A stretch of 64,000 nucleotides of DNA from Acetohalobium arabaticum DSM 5501 (lineage in GTDB: Bacteria; Bacillota; Halanaerobiia; Halobacteroidales; Acetohalobiaceae). Positions 36,988 to 45,158 of the stretch are shown piece after piece. Where the stretch lies: assembly GCF_000144695.1 (NCBI RefSeq), contig NC_014378.1, positions 594,781 through 658,780 on the forward strand, read 5' to 3'. Position numbers and translations under genes: made by a program. Within the stretch, counting starts at the first letter, position 1, and each line of letters begins with the position of its first letter. The notes below the pieces were generated by a model that saw only the letters and a list, made by a program, of their open reading frames with translations, was not told the DNA's origin and did not search any database.

Positions 36988-37626
36988 ATGCTTAGGTTTA
37001 CTAAACGGGAAGAAATGATTTTATTGGTAATTATAATTACCTTAGTAATCGGCAGCGGAATAATAGCAGTCAATTATTTTACAGATAAGAAATCAGAAAA
37101 GGCGTTTGTAGCAGATAATACCGCAAAGAAATCTGTAGAATCAAAAGAAGAGAAATTAGAACAGAAGCAGCAGTCGGAGGATAAAGAATTGGATGAAATT
37201 TTAGTTCAAGTTGGAGGTGAGATCAATCAGCCTGGGGTTTATAAATTAAGGGAGGGAAGTAGGATCTTTCAATTATTAGATAAGGCAGGTGGCATAACTT
37301 CAAAGGCCGATTTAGACCAGATGAATTTAGTTAAAGAATTAAAGGACGGGGAGAAGATAATTGTTCCTAAAGAGGTTACAACAGAGAAAAAGACAGCAAT
37401 TCAAGGAGATAACCAAAAGAAAACTGAACAAGATAAAATTAATTTAAATACTGCAACTAAGAATGAATTACAGCAGTTATATCGAATTGGGCCTGCTTTA
37501 TCTGATAGAATTATTGAGTATCGCAATCAACACGGCGGTTTCAATAAGATATCGGAATTAAAGGAAGTATCACGAATTGGTGAAAAGATTTTTCAAGAGA
37601 ATAAGGAACGATTGACAGTCCGATGA
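36988..37626 (+). CDS. comEA: Competence DNA-binding protein ComEA
   Basis: A 212-aa membrane-anchored DNA receptor. One helix at about 10-30 (MILLVIIITLVIGSGIIAV) and a charged linker are followed by an SLBB domain at about 68-125 (VGGEINQPGVYKLREGSR). A helix-hairpin-helix pair at about 148-212 has INLNTATKNELQQLYRIGPALSDRIIEYR in parts. It hands incoming DNA to ComEC, whose gene overlaps its stop as ATGA. comEB is missing between the two, as in many clostridia. Confidence 0.93.
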   Translation: MLRFTKREEMILLVIIITLVIGSGIIAVNYFTDKKSEKAFVADNTAKKSVESKEEKLEQKQQSEDKELDEILVQVGGEINQPGVYKLREGSRIFQLLDKAGGITSKADLDQMNLVKELKDGEKIIVPKEVTTEKKTAIQGDNQKKTEQDKINLNTATKNELQQLYRIGPALSDRIIEYRNQHGGFNKISELKEVSRIGEKIFQENKERLTVR

Positions 37627-39950
37627 GCTTAGGGAAAGAATTTAAAGCTCCTTTTTTGATTATATTATTTTCACTGGCAGCAGGAATAGGTTTAGGATTT
37701 ATGCTTGATATTTCATTATTGATTTTGATAATCAGTCAAATAGGTTTAATAATCGGTATAATTATTTGTTGGTATTATGAGTTGGAGTTAAGTAAAGTAT
37801 TAATTTTGATCTTTATTCTGCTGGCAGGCTTAACTCTAGTTCAGAATTTGGAGTATCAATACCAAAATTCTAAAGTAGTTACCGATTATGCTGGTGAATA
37901 TATAAAAGTTAAAGGGAGGGTAGTTGAAAAATCTAAAGCCAAGAAGGAAACGAAGTATATTTTAGAGCCGGAAATGGTTATCCAGGAAGGTAAAGAGGAT
38001 AGATTAAAGCACGGCAAGGTATTATTAAAGCTTAAAGATGAAGGATATAATTATGGTGATGTCTTAGAAGTTACTGGCCGACTACGGCTGCCGATGACCA
38101 ATCGGAATCCAGGAGGATTTTCTTATCGTGATTATCTAAAGCAGCAGGGAGTCTACAGTCTATTATCGGATAGGAAAGTAGATAGGATTAGATTAATCGG
38201 TAATAAAGGAAATCCATTAATAAAATTAAGTTTACAGTTTAAGTCGCATGCTGGTAAGATACTGGATAAAACAGTAGATGAGCCTTATAATCTTTTATTA
38301 AGAGGATTATTATTGGGAGAAAAAGAATTACTTCCGAATGAAATTATGAATAAATTTGAACAGGTAGGGCTAAATCATTTGTTGGTAATTTCTGGATTTC
38401 ATATTGGACTGTTAGTTTTGATTCTAAATAGTATCTGCCGCGGTTTGAAGCTGCCGGTTAAGTTGGCTGATTTGATGGCGATATTCTTAATTATAGGCTA
38501 TATAATTATTACTTATGGACAGGCTTCAGTAGTTAGAGCAGGAACAGTAGTGATTCTTTATATCATAGGAAGATGGTTTAATCGTAAAGTAAATATCTAT
38601 AATATTTTATCACTGGTTGCTGTGATTATATTAATTTATAATCCGTATTATCTGTTACGGCCTAGTTTTCAGCTGTCTTTTATGGTTGTGTATAGTATTA
38701 TTTATTTAACTCCTGTACTGCAGAGGCGTCTGTTCTTCTTACCTAGCTTTGTAGCAAGAGTGTTAGCAGCTTCAATAGCAGCTCAGCTGGGTGCCTTTCC
38801 AATTCTGGTTTATCACTTTAATCGGATATCTTTTGGGCCGATAATAGGAAATATCTTAGTAATGCCGGTAGTAAGTCTGATTATTTTCTTGGGGTTTATC
38901 TCCTTATTAGTTGGAAATCTACATTTGATCTTTGCCCAGTTACTGAATAATATTAGTTATTTATTATCTACTTTTTTGTTAGAGTTAGTTGGTTACTTAA
39001 TGAAGTTTGATTTTCTAACATTTAAGCTGCCTAGGCCTAATCTTTTAGTAATTGGTATCTATTATTTTTTATTTTTTCAATCCCGGGATCTCTTAGCTGA
39101 AGAAATTATTCCTAATTTTCAGCGGAAAAGAGAGAAGATTATCCTTGGTTTATTAATTATTCTACTCTGTATTTTAGTGTCAGAGTTCAGTTATATTCTT
39201 GATGATGGATTAGAAGCAGTATTTTTAGATGTTGGTCAGGGAAGTGCTTCTCTATTATCCTTACCGTCAGGGAAGAAAGTCTTGATTGATGGTGGGCCTG
39301 ATAAGGATTTAGTAGCTGATTTTTTATACCAGAATGGGGTCTCTCAGTTGGAATTAATTATTCTTTCACATTTTCATAGTGATCATTACAAAGGGTTATT
39401 TAGAGTAATCAAGGAGTTTGAGGTGGATAGAGTATTGGTTCCAGAACCAGCAGTACAGAATGAAATAGTTAGTAGCTTCTTTCAGATGCTAAAGAAAAAA
39501 GGGATTGATTATAGAGAGATAAAAGGGGGAGGAAAGTATGATTTAGGAAAGGTGAAATTTAATTTTTATCATTATCCAGGTAGTATATCTGATCCTAATA
39601 ATAATTCTTTGATTACAAGATTAAGTTATAATGATTTCCAGATATTATTTACTGGTGATGCAGAAAAGAAAGTAGAGGAGTATCTATTACAAAAGAAGGT
39701 TCCTGTGGATAGCGAAGTCTTAAAAGTAGGTCACCACGGTAGTGATTCCTCCAGTAAATTAGACTTTTTACAGCAGGTTAAGCCTAAGCTATCTGTAATT
39801 TCAGTGGGCAGATGGAATAGATATAATCTACCTGATGCAGGTGTGATTAATAGATTAGAAAGTATAGAAGCAGAAGTATTTGAAACAAAAGAAGAGGGAG
39901 CAGTTATTATCGAAAGTGATGGTGAAAAATATTGGCTACAACAGAGGTAA
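37623..39950 (+). CDS. comEC: DNA uptake channel ComEC/Rec2
   Basis: A 775-aa polytopic membrane protein. It has an N-terminal DUF4131/OB region (about 1-180), a competence channel domain with LLVISGFHIGLLVLILNSICRGL (in parts) and GQASVVRAGTVV, and a C-terminal metallo-beta-lactamase domain from about 535. That domain shows FLDVGQGSASLL, LSHFHSDHYKG and GHHGSDSSS; it may degrade the non-transported strand. Full length and intact, so natural transformation machinery is plausible. Conserved order would continue to holA, but an accessory insertion follows. Confidence 0.95.
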   Translation: MSLGKEFKAPFLIILFSLAAGIGLGFMLDISLLILIISQIGLIIGIIICWYYELELSKVLILIFILLAGLTLVQNLEYQYQNSKVVTDYAGEYIKVKGRVVEKSKAKKETKYILEPEMVIQEGKEDRLKHGKVLLKLKDEGYNYGDVLEVTGRLRLPMTNRNPGGFSYRDYLKQQGVYSLLSDRKVDRIRLIGNKGNPLIKLSLQFKSHAGKILDKTVDEPYNLLLRGLLLGEKELLPNEIMNKFEQVGLNHLLVISGFHIGLLVLILNSICRGLKLPVKLADLMAIFLIIGYIIITYGQASVVRAGTVVILYIIGRWFNRKVNIYNILSLVAVIILIYNPYYLLRPSFQLSFMVVYSIIYLTPVLQRRLFFLPSFVARVLAASIAAQLGAFPILVYHFNRISFGPIIGNILVMPVVSLIIFLGFISLLVGNLHLIFAQLLNNISYLLSTFLLELVGYLMKFDFLTFKLPRPNLLVIGIYYFLFFQSRDLLAEEIIPNFQRKREKIILGLLIILLCILVSEFSYILDDGLEAVFLDVGQGSASLLSLPSGKKVLIDGGPDKDLVADFLYQNGVSQLELIILSHFHSDHYKGLFRVIKEFEVDRVLVPEPAVQNEIVSSFFQMLKKKGIDYREIKGGGKYDLGKVKFNFYHYPGSISDPNNNSLITRLSYNDFQILFTGDAEKKVEEYLLQKKVPVDSEVLKVGHHGSDSSSKLDFLQQVKPKLSVISVGRWNRYNLPDAGVINRLESIEAEVFETKEEGAVIIESDGEKYWLQQR

Positions 39951-40014
39951 AGAAGGAATAATTAGTCTGTAGATCAAAATATATGAAGTAGGTGTAAAGG
40001 TGGGAGGAGATAGA

Positions 40015-40947
40015 ATGAAACTAATAAATTTAATGGAGGATTTTTTACAGTGGATTGAAGTAGAAAAGGGTTATGCTGATTCTACTATTAAAGCCTATGA
40101 ATATGATATTCTTCTCTTTTTAAGATGGTATGATGGCGGTGAAATAATACAGGGAGAGAATAAAGAAGATTTAAAGATTAAATTAAAAAGGATTGAATTG
40201 GAAAATGTAACCTTGGAAGAATTAAGAAAGTTTGTAGTGTATTTAGCCCAAGAATTGGATTATTCTAATACAACACGCTGCCGTAAGATAGCGTCTCTTA
40301 AGTCTTTCTGGAATTATTTATGTAAAGTTAGAAAGTTAACTGATAATATAGCATCTGACCTTTCACTGCCTAAAAAGGAACCGACAACAGAAATTTATTT
40401 AAAACAGAAAGAGATTAATCAACTATTTGTAGCTATTGATGAGATATCAAGGAATATTATTAGAGATAAATCTATTCTAGCTGTATTATTATATACCGGA
40501 ATCCGGGTTAGTGAATGTATTAATCTGAATCTATCTGATATTGATCTGGAAAGTAGGATTCTCCGGATAGTAAAGGGCAAAGGCGGTAAGTCGCGGATGA
40601 TAGGGATTAATAAGGAATTAATGCCGTATATTAAGGACTATCTACAGAAGCGGCAGCAAGTTTTGATAGAGGGAAATCCGTTATTTTTAAGCGAAAGAGG
40701 GAATCGTTTGAATAAAAGGACTCTGCAGTATCACTTCAAACGTTGGGTTGAAGAAGCAGGGCTGCCAGATGAAGTGACAGTTCATAAGTGTAGACATACT
40801 TTCTTAAGCCATCTATGCCAGAATGGAGCCTCGCTGGCAGAAATCAAACAGATCTCTGGCCATAAGAATCTTGCTAGTCTGCAGAGGTACTTACATAATG
40901 ACCAAAAACGTCTTAATAAGATTGTAAATAAGGTCTCCTATAAATAG
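40015..40947 (+). CDS. Tyrosine recombinase (XerC/XerD-like)
   Basis: A 310-aa site-specific recombinase. A SAM-like N-terminal DNA-binding domain (about 1-115: FLQWIEVEKGYADSTIKAYEYD) precedes the catalytic domain with Arg in LLYTGIRVSECINL, Lys in KGKGGKSR, HKCRH (HxxR) and the final GHKNLASLQRYLH with the nucleophile Tyr. ATG at 40015 behind GGGAGGAGAT is chosen over GTG at 40000. All catalytic residues look intact. It stands at the left border of the accessory region between comEC and holA and faces the kinase gene with a gap of five nt. A chromosomal Xer role or an integrase of the region are both possible. Confidence 0.88.
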   Translation: MKLINLMEDFLQWIEVEKGYADSTIKAYEYDILLFLRWYDGGEIIQGENKEDLKIKLKRIELENVTLEELRKFVVYLAQELDYSNTTRCRKIASLKSFWNYLCKVRKLTDNIASDLSLPKKEPTTEIYLKQKEINQLFVAIDEISRNIIRDKSILAVLLYTGIRVSECINLNLSDIDLESRILRIVKGKGGKSRMIGINKELMPYIKDYLQKRQQVLIEGNPLFLSERGNRLNKRTLQYHFKRWVEEAGLPDEVTVHKCRHTFLSHLCQNGASLAEIKQISGHKNLASLQRYLHNDQKRLNKIVNKVSYK

Positions 40948-40952
40948 GAAAC

Positions 40953-41798
40953 CTAGTCTTTAGGAAAGTAACATATAAATTCAGTTCCATAATCCGGTTT
41001 ACTTTCTATTTCCAATCTCCCGCCGGCTTCTTTTACGAGTTCTTTAACAATATGCAGCCCATAACCTCGTTTGGCTCCTTTCGATGAAAAGCCGGCCTCA
41101 AGTATTTCTCCTACCAGTTTATCTTCGATTATCGGACCTGTATTGAAGACATTTAAGATGTATTCCTCACTTCCATTTCTTCCTTTAATTTCAATTCTAC
41201 ATTCTTCATTGAAGTCTTTAGTAGCATCTATTGCATTATCAACTAAATTGGATACTATGCGAAATATTTTATTAAGGGGTAGTTTTATATTTTCAATACC
41301 TTCATCAATTTGATAATTAAATTTAAGGCTTTCATTAGCTGCTTTTTCTTTTTTAGGAACTAGGATTGAGTCTAAAATGGTATTAGTAACTTCGGTTTGC
41401 TCATACTTGAGATTAGCCAGGTCTTTGCTTAAGGATTTAATATACTTCTGGGCTTTTTTATTCTTACCGAGCTGTACCATACCGTAAAGTGTCTGGAGAT
41501 GATTGGCAAAGTCATGCTTCTGGCTTCTTAAGCTTTCGATTAATTTTTCTTTTTCTTCTAATTTAACTTTTTGTAGTTTGAATTTCATTTCATGGTTGAT
41601 CAGTTTAATTGCTTCTTTAATCATAATAATTGATAGAAATGATAAGCAGATACTGATAAATAGAATGATATTTAATAATACGGATGGTAATTTAAAAGAA
41701 GTAATATGGCTTTTAATATTAAATATTAATAATAGGAATGACTGAGTTAATAGAATGATTATTATATATTTTATTCTTAAATTACTTTTCCATTTCAT
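40953..41798 (-). CDS. Spo0B-type sensor histidine kinase, AgrC-like kinase part
   Basis: A 281-aa membrane kinase. Two helices at about 10-30 and 38-60 precede a coiled coil. The Spo0B-like H-box LRSQKHDFANHLQTLYGMVQ (His near 95) follows, then an HATPase domain with NLVDNAIDA (N box) and GYGLHIV (G box). It lacks a large sensor domain. Its ATG overlaps the stop of the upstream membrane-protein gene as ATGA, so the two are translationally coupled. With agrB and agrD divergent about 1.4 kb away, I infer that it is the kinase half of a peptide receptor. No response regulator is encoded in the window. Confidence 0.85.
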   Translation of the reverse strand: MKWKSNLRIKYIIIILLTQSFLLLIFNIKSHITSFKLPSVLLNIILFISICLSFLSIIMIKEAIKLINHEMKFKLQKVKLEEKEKLIESLRSQKHDFANHLQTLYGMVQLGKNKKAQKYIKSLSKDLANLKYEQTEVTNTILDSILVPKKEKAANESLKFNYQIDEGIENIKLPLNKIFRIVSNLVDNAIDATKDFNEECRIEIKGRNGSEEYILNVFNTGPIIEDKLVGEILEAGFSSKGAKRGYGLHIVKELVKEAGGRLEIESKPDYGTEFICYFPKD

Positions 41799-42295
41799 TG
41801 TTTATCACCAGTAGAATTATAGATTTTATGTAGAGATTCAAGATCAAAGAAGCTAAAGTCATAAAAATAAATCATAAATCCAGTAATTAATAATGGAAGT
41901 TTGGTTAAATAGAAGGCAATCCAATTTAAAATCAATTTATTATTGATAAGCTCTTGAATGTTAGTATTAAAATATTGAAAAATTAATGGAAAAACTAATG
42001 TTTCACCCAATAATAGGAGAATGTATCCTAATAGAGAAGCAATTATTGCCGAACTCCAGGTAATTTCAATAAATTTTTTGAATGATAAGGTTAAAATAAA
42101 ATATAAAATTATTATATGAATACCATATAACTTAAGTATATTTCTCAATATAACCAAACTACAAATACAGCTAAGTGAAATCTTAATATGTTTTTTGATT
42201 GGAATTTTAATATTAATTAATCCTAAACCTACATAATTCATTAATAAACTTTCGGGTAGAACAAAAAATAAAATTTGACTGATTGATAGTTCCAT
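41795..42295 (-). CDS. Small polytopic membrane protein, candidate AgrC receptor part
   Basis: A 166-aa protein with about five or six hydrophobic helices and few charges, for example SCICSLVILRNILKLYGIHI and SAIIASLLGYILLLLGETLV. Start is the ATG at 42295 behind AGGAGGTTAAAA; the longer frame to 42328 lacks a site. It overlaps the kinase gene by four nt. Its size plus the kinase (166+281 aa) is close to a normal AgrC of about 430 aa, and AgrC receptors have a six-helix N-terminal domain. So a split receptor is my reading; there is no motif proof. Paralogue of the next gene upstream. Confidence 0.78.
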   Translation of the reverse strand: MELSISQILFFVLPESLLMNYVGLGLINIKIPIKKHIKISLSCICSLVILRNILKLYGIHIIILYFILTLSFKKFIEITWSSAIIASLLGYILLLLGETLVFPLIFQYFNTNIQELINNKLILNWIAFYLTKLPLLITGFMIYFYDFSFFDLESLHKIYNSTGDKQ

Positions 42296-42357
42296 TTTTA
42301 ACCTCCTGTTCAGATAAAAAGACATCATTTTAAGGAGATTTGAGATAAAAGTAATAA

Positions 42358-42897
42358 TTAATTAGCATTAGTAAAATTAAAAATATCATTTAAGTATTCA
42401 GAATTTAAAAGATGGAAATCAAAAATATCATTTAAGTATTCAGAATTTAAAAGATGGAAATCAAAAAAATAAATCATTAAACTCATGATTAATGATGGAA
42501 GTTTAGTTAAATAAAAAATAATTGAAAATAAAATTAAATCATTATTAATAAAAGTTTTAATATTAGTATTAAGATACTGAAAAACTAATGGAAACAGTAC
42601 CAGTTCACTTAATAATAGAATAATAAATCCTAATAGAGAAGCTATTATTGCTAAATTCCAGCTAATTTCAATAAAAATTCTAAATAATAAAGTTAAAGAT
42701 AAGAATAAAAATATTATGTGAAGGCCATATAAATTAAGAATGTCTCTTAATAATATTAAACAGCAAGTATAAATAATTGTAATTTTTATATGCTGTTGAA
42801 GTTTGATTTTAATATTAATTAATCCTAAGCTTACATAAATTAGCAGGAAACTTTCAGGAACAATATGTAATAAGATTTGAATAGTAGATAAGTTCAT
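42358..42897 (-). CDS. Paralogous small polytopic membrane protein with duplicated tail
   Basis: A 179-aa protein clearly related to its neighbour: shared ESFLLIYVSLGLINIKI-like start, LNLYGLHII, AIIASLLGF, LFPLVFQYLNTNI and YLTKLPSL segments. About five or six helices. The C-terminus repeats the 14-residue unit FDFHLLNSEYLNDI twice because of an exact 42-nt tandem duplication. ATG at 42897 follows AAGGAGGTACAA. It is 62 nt upstream of the second membrane gene in the same transcription unit. Possible second or decoy peptide receptor; function unknown. Confidence 0.75.
   Translation of the reverse strand: MNLSTIQILLHIVPESFLLIYVSLGLINIKIKLQQHIKITIIYTCCLILLRDILNLYGLHIIFLFLSLTLLFRIFIEISWNLAIIASLLGFIILLLSELVLFPLVFQYLNTNIKTFINNDLILFSIIFYLTKLPSLIMSLMIYFFDFHLLNSEYLNDIFDFHLLNSEYLNDIFNFTNAN
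42379..42462. repeat. Perfect 42-nt tandem duplication inside a coding region
   Basis: Units 42379-42420 and 42421-42462 are identical and in frame, duplicating 14 residues at the C-terminus of the minus-strand membrane protein. Confidence 0.97.
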
Positions 42898-43176
42898 TTG
42901 TACCTCCTTAGTTAGGGGGGAGAATGTAAAAAATGGTATGAAGCTATGTTACATTACTTAGAAATATTTTTTTATGTTTTTATATGTAAGTAGATTTAAA
43001 TATTGAATCTATTATATTTTTCCTCCCACTTATAAATTATTATATATTTTTATCTGAATTCCTCCTTTTTTTAGAATGAAATACCAAAAATAATAAATTA
43101 GTTTTAAAAATTGACCCTTATTTTCGTGAAAAAATATTTTCATGTAAAGTTTTTTGTTTAAAGAAAGGAGGATAAA
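42898..43176. other. Divergent control region of the agr-like locus
   Basis: About 280 very AT-rich nt between the minus-strand receptor-kinase unit and agrB. It holds the ribosome sites at both ends and a direct repeat before agrB (separate entry). It must contain both promoters; I cannot assign them with confidence. Confidence 0.6.
43119..43147 (+). promoter_or_regulatory. Direct repeat upstream of agrB, possible operator
   Basis: TATTTTCGTGAA (43119-43130) and TATTTTCATGTAA (43135-43147) are near-identical and offset by 16 nt, about 30 nt before the agrB start. A TTGACC hexamer lies just upstream at 43111. Direct repeats are typical of response-regulator sites, but no regulator is known here. 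Confidence 0.4.
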
Positions 43177-43788
43177 ATGAGTGATAAAAAGGGAATTGAA
43201 TTATTAAGTGAAAAATTAGTTCTTGGTTTATTTAAAGATTTATCTATGGAAGAAAAGGAAGTCTTAAGCTATGGAGCAACAATTCTATTATCAACTTTAG
43301 GTACTTATTTATTGTTAATATTTGTTTCTTCACTATTTAATGTTACAGTTTTAGCTTTAACAGCAGTAGCTACTTCTTCACTGTTAAGAATCTTTTCAGG
43401 TGGAGTTCATGCCTCTAGATTTAGAAATTGTGCTCTATCTGGAACTATTGTCTTTACTACATTGGGATTGATTGTGAGTAACTTTGGAAGCCAAATCAAA
43501 AATATAAATATATTAGTGTGTCTTCTTTTAATAACAGGTTCATTGATTATCTATCTTTATGCACCGGCAGAGATTAAAGAAAAGCCGATTACTAGTCAAG
43601 AAAAACGGGCAAGATTTAAGATTTATTCTTTCATTGTTTTAAGTAGTTTATTATTGATCTATTATATTATCAATTTAAGAACAGACTATAATTATTTTGT
43701 GCTGGCAGGATTGTTAGGTATTTCATGGCAGCTATTTACACTAACACCTATAGCTTATAAACTACTTGGTAGAAATGATAATATTTGA
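43177..43788 (+). CDS. agrB: AgrB-type peptide-processing membrane protease
   Basis: A 203-aa integral membrane cysteine endopeptidase that removes the AgrD C-terminus and closes the (thio)lactone ring. The catalytic pair is His78 and Cys85 in FSGGVHASRFRNC, spaced by seven exactly as His77/Cys84 in staphylococcal AgrB, with the conserved Arg71 upstream. About five or six helices. ATG at 43177 behind AAGAAAGGAGGA. agrD follows 55 nt downstream in the same direction, and the putative receptor-kinase genes are divergent. Confidence 0.93.
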   Translation: MSDKKGIELLSEKLVLGLFKDLSMEEKEVLSYGATILLSTLGTYLLLIFVSSLFNVTVLALTAVATSSLLRIFSGGVHASRFRNCALSGTIVFTTLGLIVSNFGSQIKNINILVCLLLITGSLIIYLYAPAEIKEKPITSQEKRARFKIYSFIVLSSLLLIYYIINLRTDYNYFVLAGLLGISWQLFTLTPIAYKLLGRNDNI

Positions 43789-43843
43789 AAGATAAATGAT
43801 TTTTAAATGGAGTTCTAATTATTTATGAAAAGGAGGTGAGAAA

Positions 43844-43963
43844 ATGAAGGAAGCAATTGCTAAGTTATTAAAAAAGGCAACAAAGGCTAATGTAGCATCA
43901 GTAAGTGGTATTGCTTATTACCAACCAGAAGTACCACAGGCTGTAAAGAAAGAAGATAAGTAA
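43844..43963 (+). CDS. agrD: AgrD-like cyclic autoinducer precursor peptide (39 aa)
   Basis: Short gene with a strong AAAGGAGGTGAG site. The product has an amphipathic N-terminal helix (MKEAIAKLLKKATKANVA), a core VSGIAYY and the tail QPEVPQAVKKEDK. Aligning YQPEVP with the DEVEVP that follows the S. aureus AIP-I core predicts cleavage after Tyr25. That gives a five-residue ring Ser21-Gly-Ile-Ala-Tyr25. There is no Cys at all, so closure would have to be a serine lactone instead of a thiolactone. It lies directly behind agrB and before a terminator. The exact mature peptide is inference. Confidence 0.88.
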   Translation: MKEAIAKLLKKATKANVASVSGIAYYQPEVPQAVKKEDK

Positions 43964-43974
43964 ATTACTTATTA

Positions 43975-44016
43975 AATAGCTAGGTAGGATTCTTATTCTA
44001 CCTAGCTATTTTCATT
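43975..44016 (+). terminator. Rho-independent terminator after agrD
   Basis: Thirteen-bp stem AATAGCTAGGTAG / CTACCTAGCTATT, then TTCATTTT. Confidence 0.88.
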
Positions 44017-44030
44017 TTAGGAGGGATTTC

Positions 44031-44462
44031 ATGGGAAAAGAGAATGATTTAGATAAAATAGCTCAGACGGTGAATATCTGGTGTAAATCTTTGATACAGA
44101 AAGATGAAGCAAATTTAAAGTCTATAGTAAATCCTTATAATTTTAGAGATAAAGAGATAGCCTACAAGAACACTAAATTGATTCATCAAGAGGATATCCA
44201 GTATACTCATACTGAATATATTGAACATGTTCGCTTGTTATGGAAGAAACGGAAATATTTGCAGACTAGGACTAGAGATGCTGTTACTTATTTAATGAAA
44301 GAGTTTGCTATTTATAATGCTACTTTGCAAGCTAAGATAAAGAATAAGAATGATAATTCTGTTATTGAATATAATGATATGGATGCATCATTTGAATTAT
44401 TAAAGATTGACAATCAATGGTATCTTTCAGGGCTAACAAATATTATCAGAATCAATAATTAA
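44031..44462 (+). CDS. Uncharacterised 143-aa protein, possibly NTF2-like
   Basis: Not recognised with certainty. No signal peptide or membrane helix. The early helix DLDKIAQTVNIWCKSLIQKDEANLKSIVNP (in parts) and the ending SFELLKIDNQWYLSGLTNI resemble the SnoaL/NTF2-like fold, in which a closing strand reads out a pocket. ATG at 44031 behind AGGAGGGATTTC, which lies just after the agrD terminator, so it may be read through or have its own promoter. It borders palindromic element copy B. Confidence 0.7.
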   Translation: MGKENDLDKIAQTVNIWCKSLIQKDEANLKSIVNPYNFRDKEIAYKNTKLIHQEDIQYTHTEYIEHVRLLWKKRKYLQTRTRDAVTYLMKEFAIYNATLQAKIKNKNDNSVIEYNDMDASFELLKIDNQWYLSGLTNIIRINN

Positions 44463-44891
44463 CAGGCAGTGATAGTGTTGAATTTAAGTTGAGTTTTGAT
44501 AAATTGCAGATGGAATTACAACTATATTGATATATTGTGTCACTTTCCATTTACAGCTAATATGATTTTATTCATGACATTGCAGATTATAGTCAACAAA
44601 TCTCTTACGCTTGCCGTTCGTTCGACATCCTGTCTCACTCACTCTCAAAAAAGAACTTTCCGCCATAGCCAGCATACAAACCAATGGCTGGCTATGGGAG
44701 TAACCTTTAGAGCTAAATATGGTAGTATTGAGCAAATCTAAAGGACTAAGAACAAAAAGAAATTATTCTACAACCTCCATGGCTCCAAGTTCTTTTTAAG
44801 AGTCGCTCCAGAGAAATGTTGACTATGACCCTCCCCCAATTTGTTAGACACCCAGTTAAGCGATATAATAGAAGTAACGGAGGTGCTACAA

Positions 44892-45125
44892 TTGGGAGAA
44901 AAACGAAGAACATATACAGAAGAATTCAAAAAAGATGCTGTTGAACTATCAAATAGATCAGATAAAACAGTTAAAAATGTATCTGAAAATCTTGACATAC
45001 CTTATGGTACTTTAATTAGATGGCGTAGAGAGTACAAAGATAAAGGTGATCTTGCTTTTCCAGGCCATGGCAAACAGAAACTAACTCCTGAACAAAAAGA
45101 AATTCAAAGACTAAAAAAGAATTAA
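44892..45125 (+). pseudogene. IS3-family OrfA (helix-turn-helix), frame broken
   Basis: TTG start at 44892 behind CGGAGGTGCTACAA. It encodes the OrfA HTH ([34 protein letters not shown]) but stops at KKN instead of continuing [17 protein letters not shown]. Adding one A to the run at 45113-45118 restores the leucine-zipper region, and another A to the run at 45154-45158 restores the usual slippery end where OrfA shifts -1 into OrfB. Confidence 0.85.
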
Positions 45126-45158
45126 AAGATGCTAAAACAGAGCGTGATATTTTAAAAA

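Noticed and set aside
40015-40947. Phage integrase reading of the tyrosine recombinase
   Set aside because: Length and motifs fit XerC/D-like enzymes, and no att-site duplication or phage genes were found, so a mobile-element integrase was not claimed.
44496-44741. Open frame of 81 codons at the left end of element B
   Set aside because: Repeat-derived, no ribosome site, and cut through the terminal inverted repeat.
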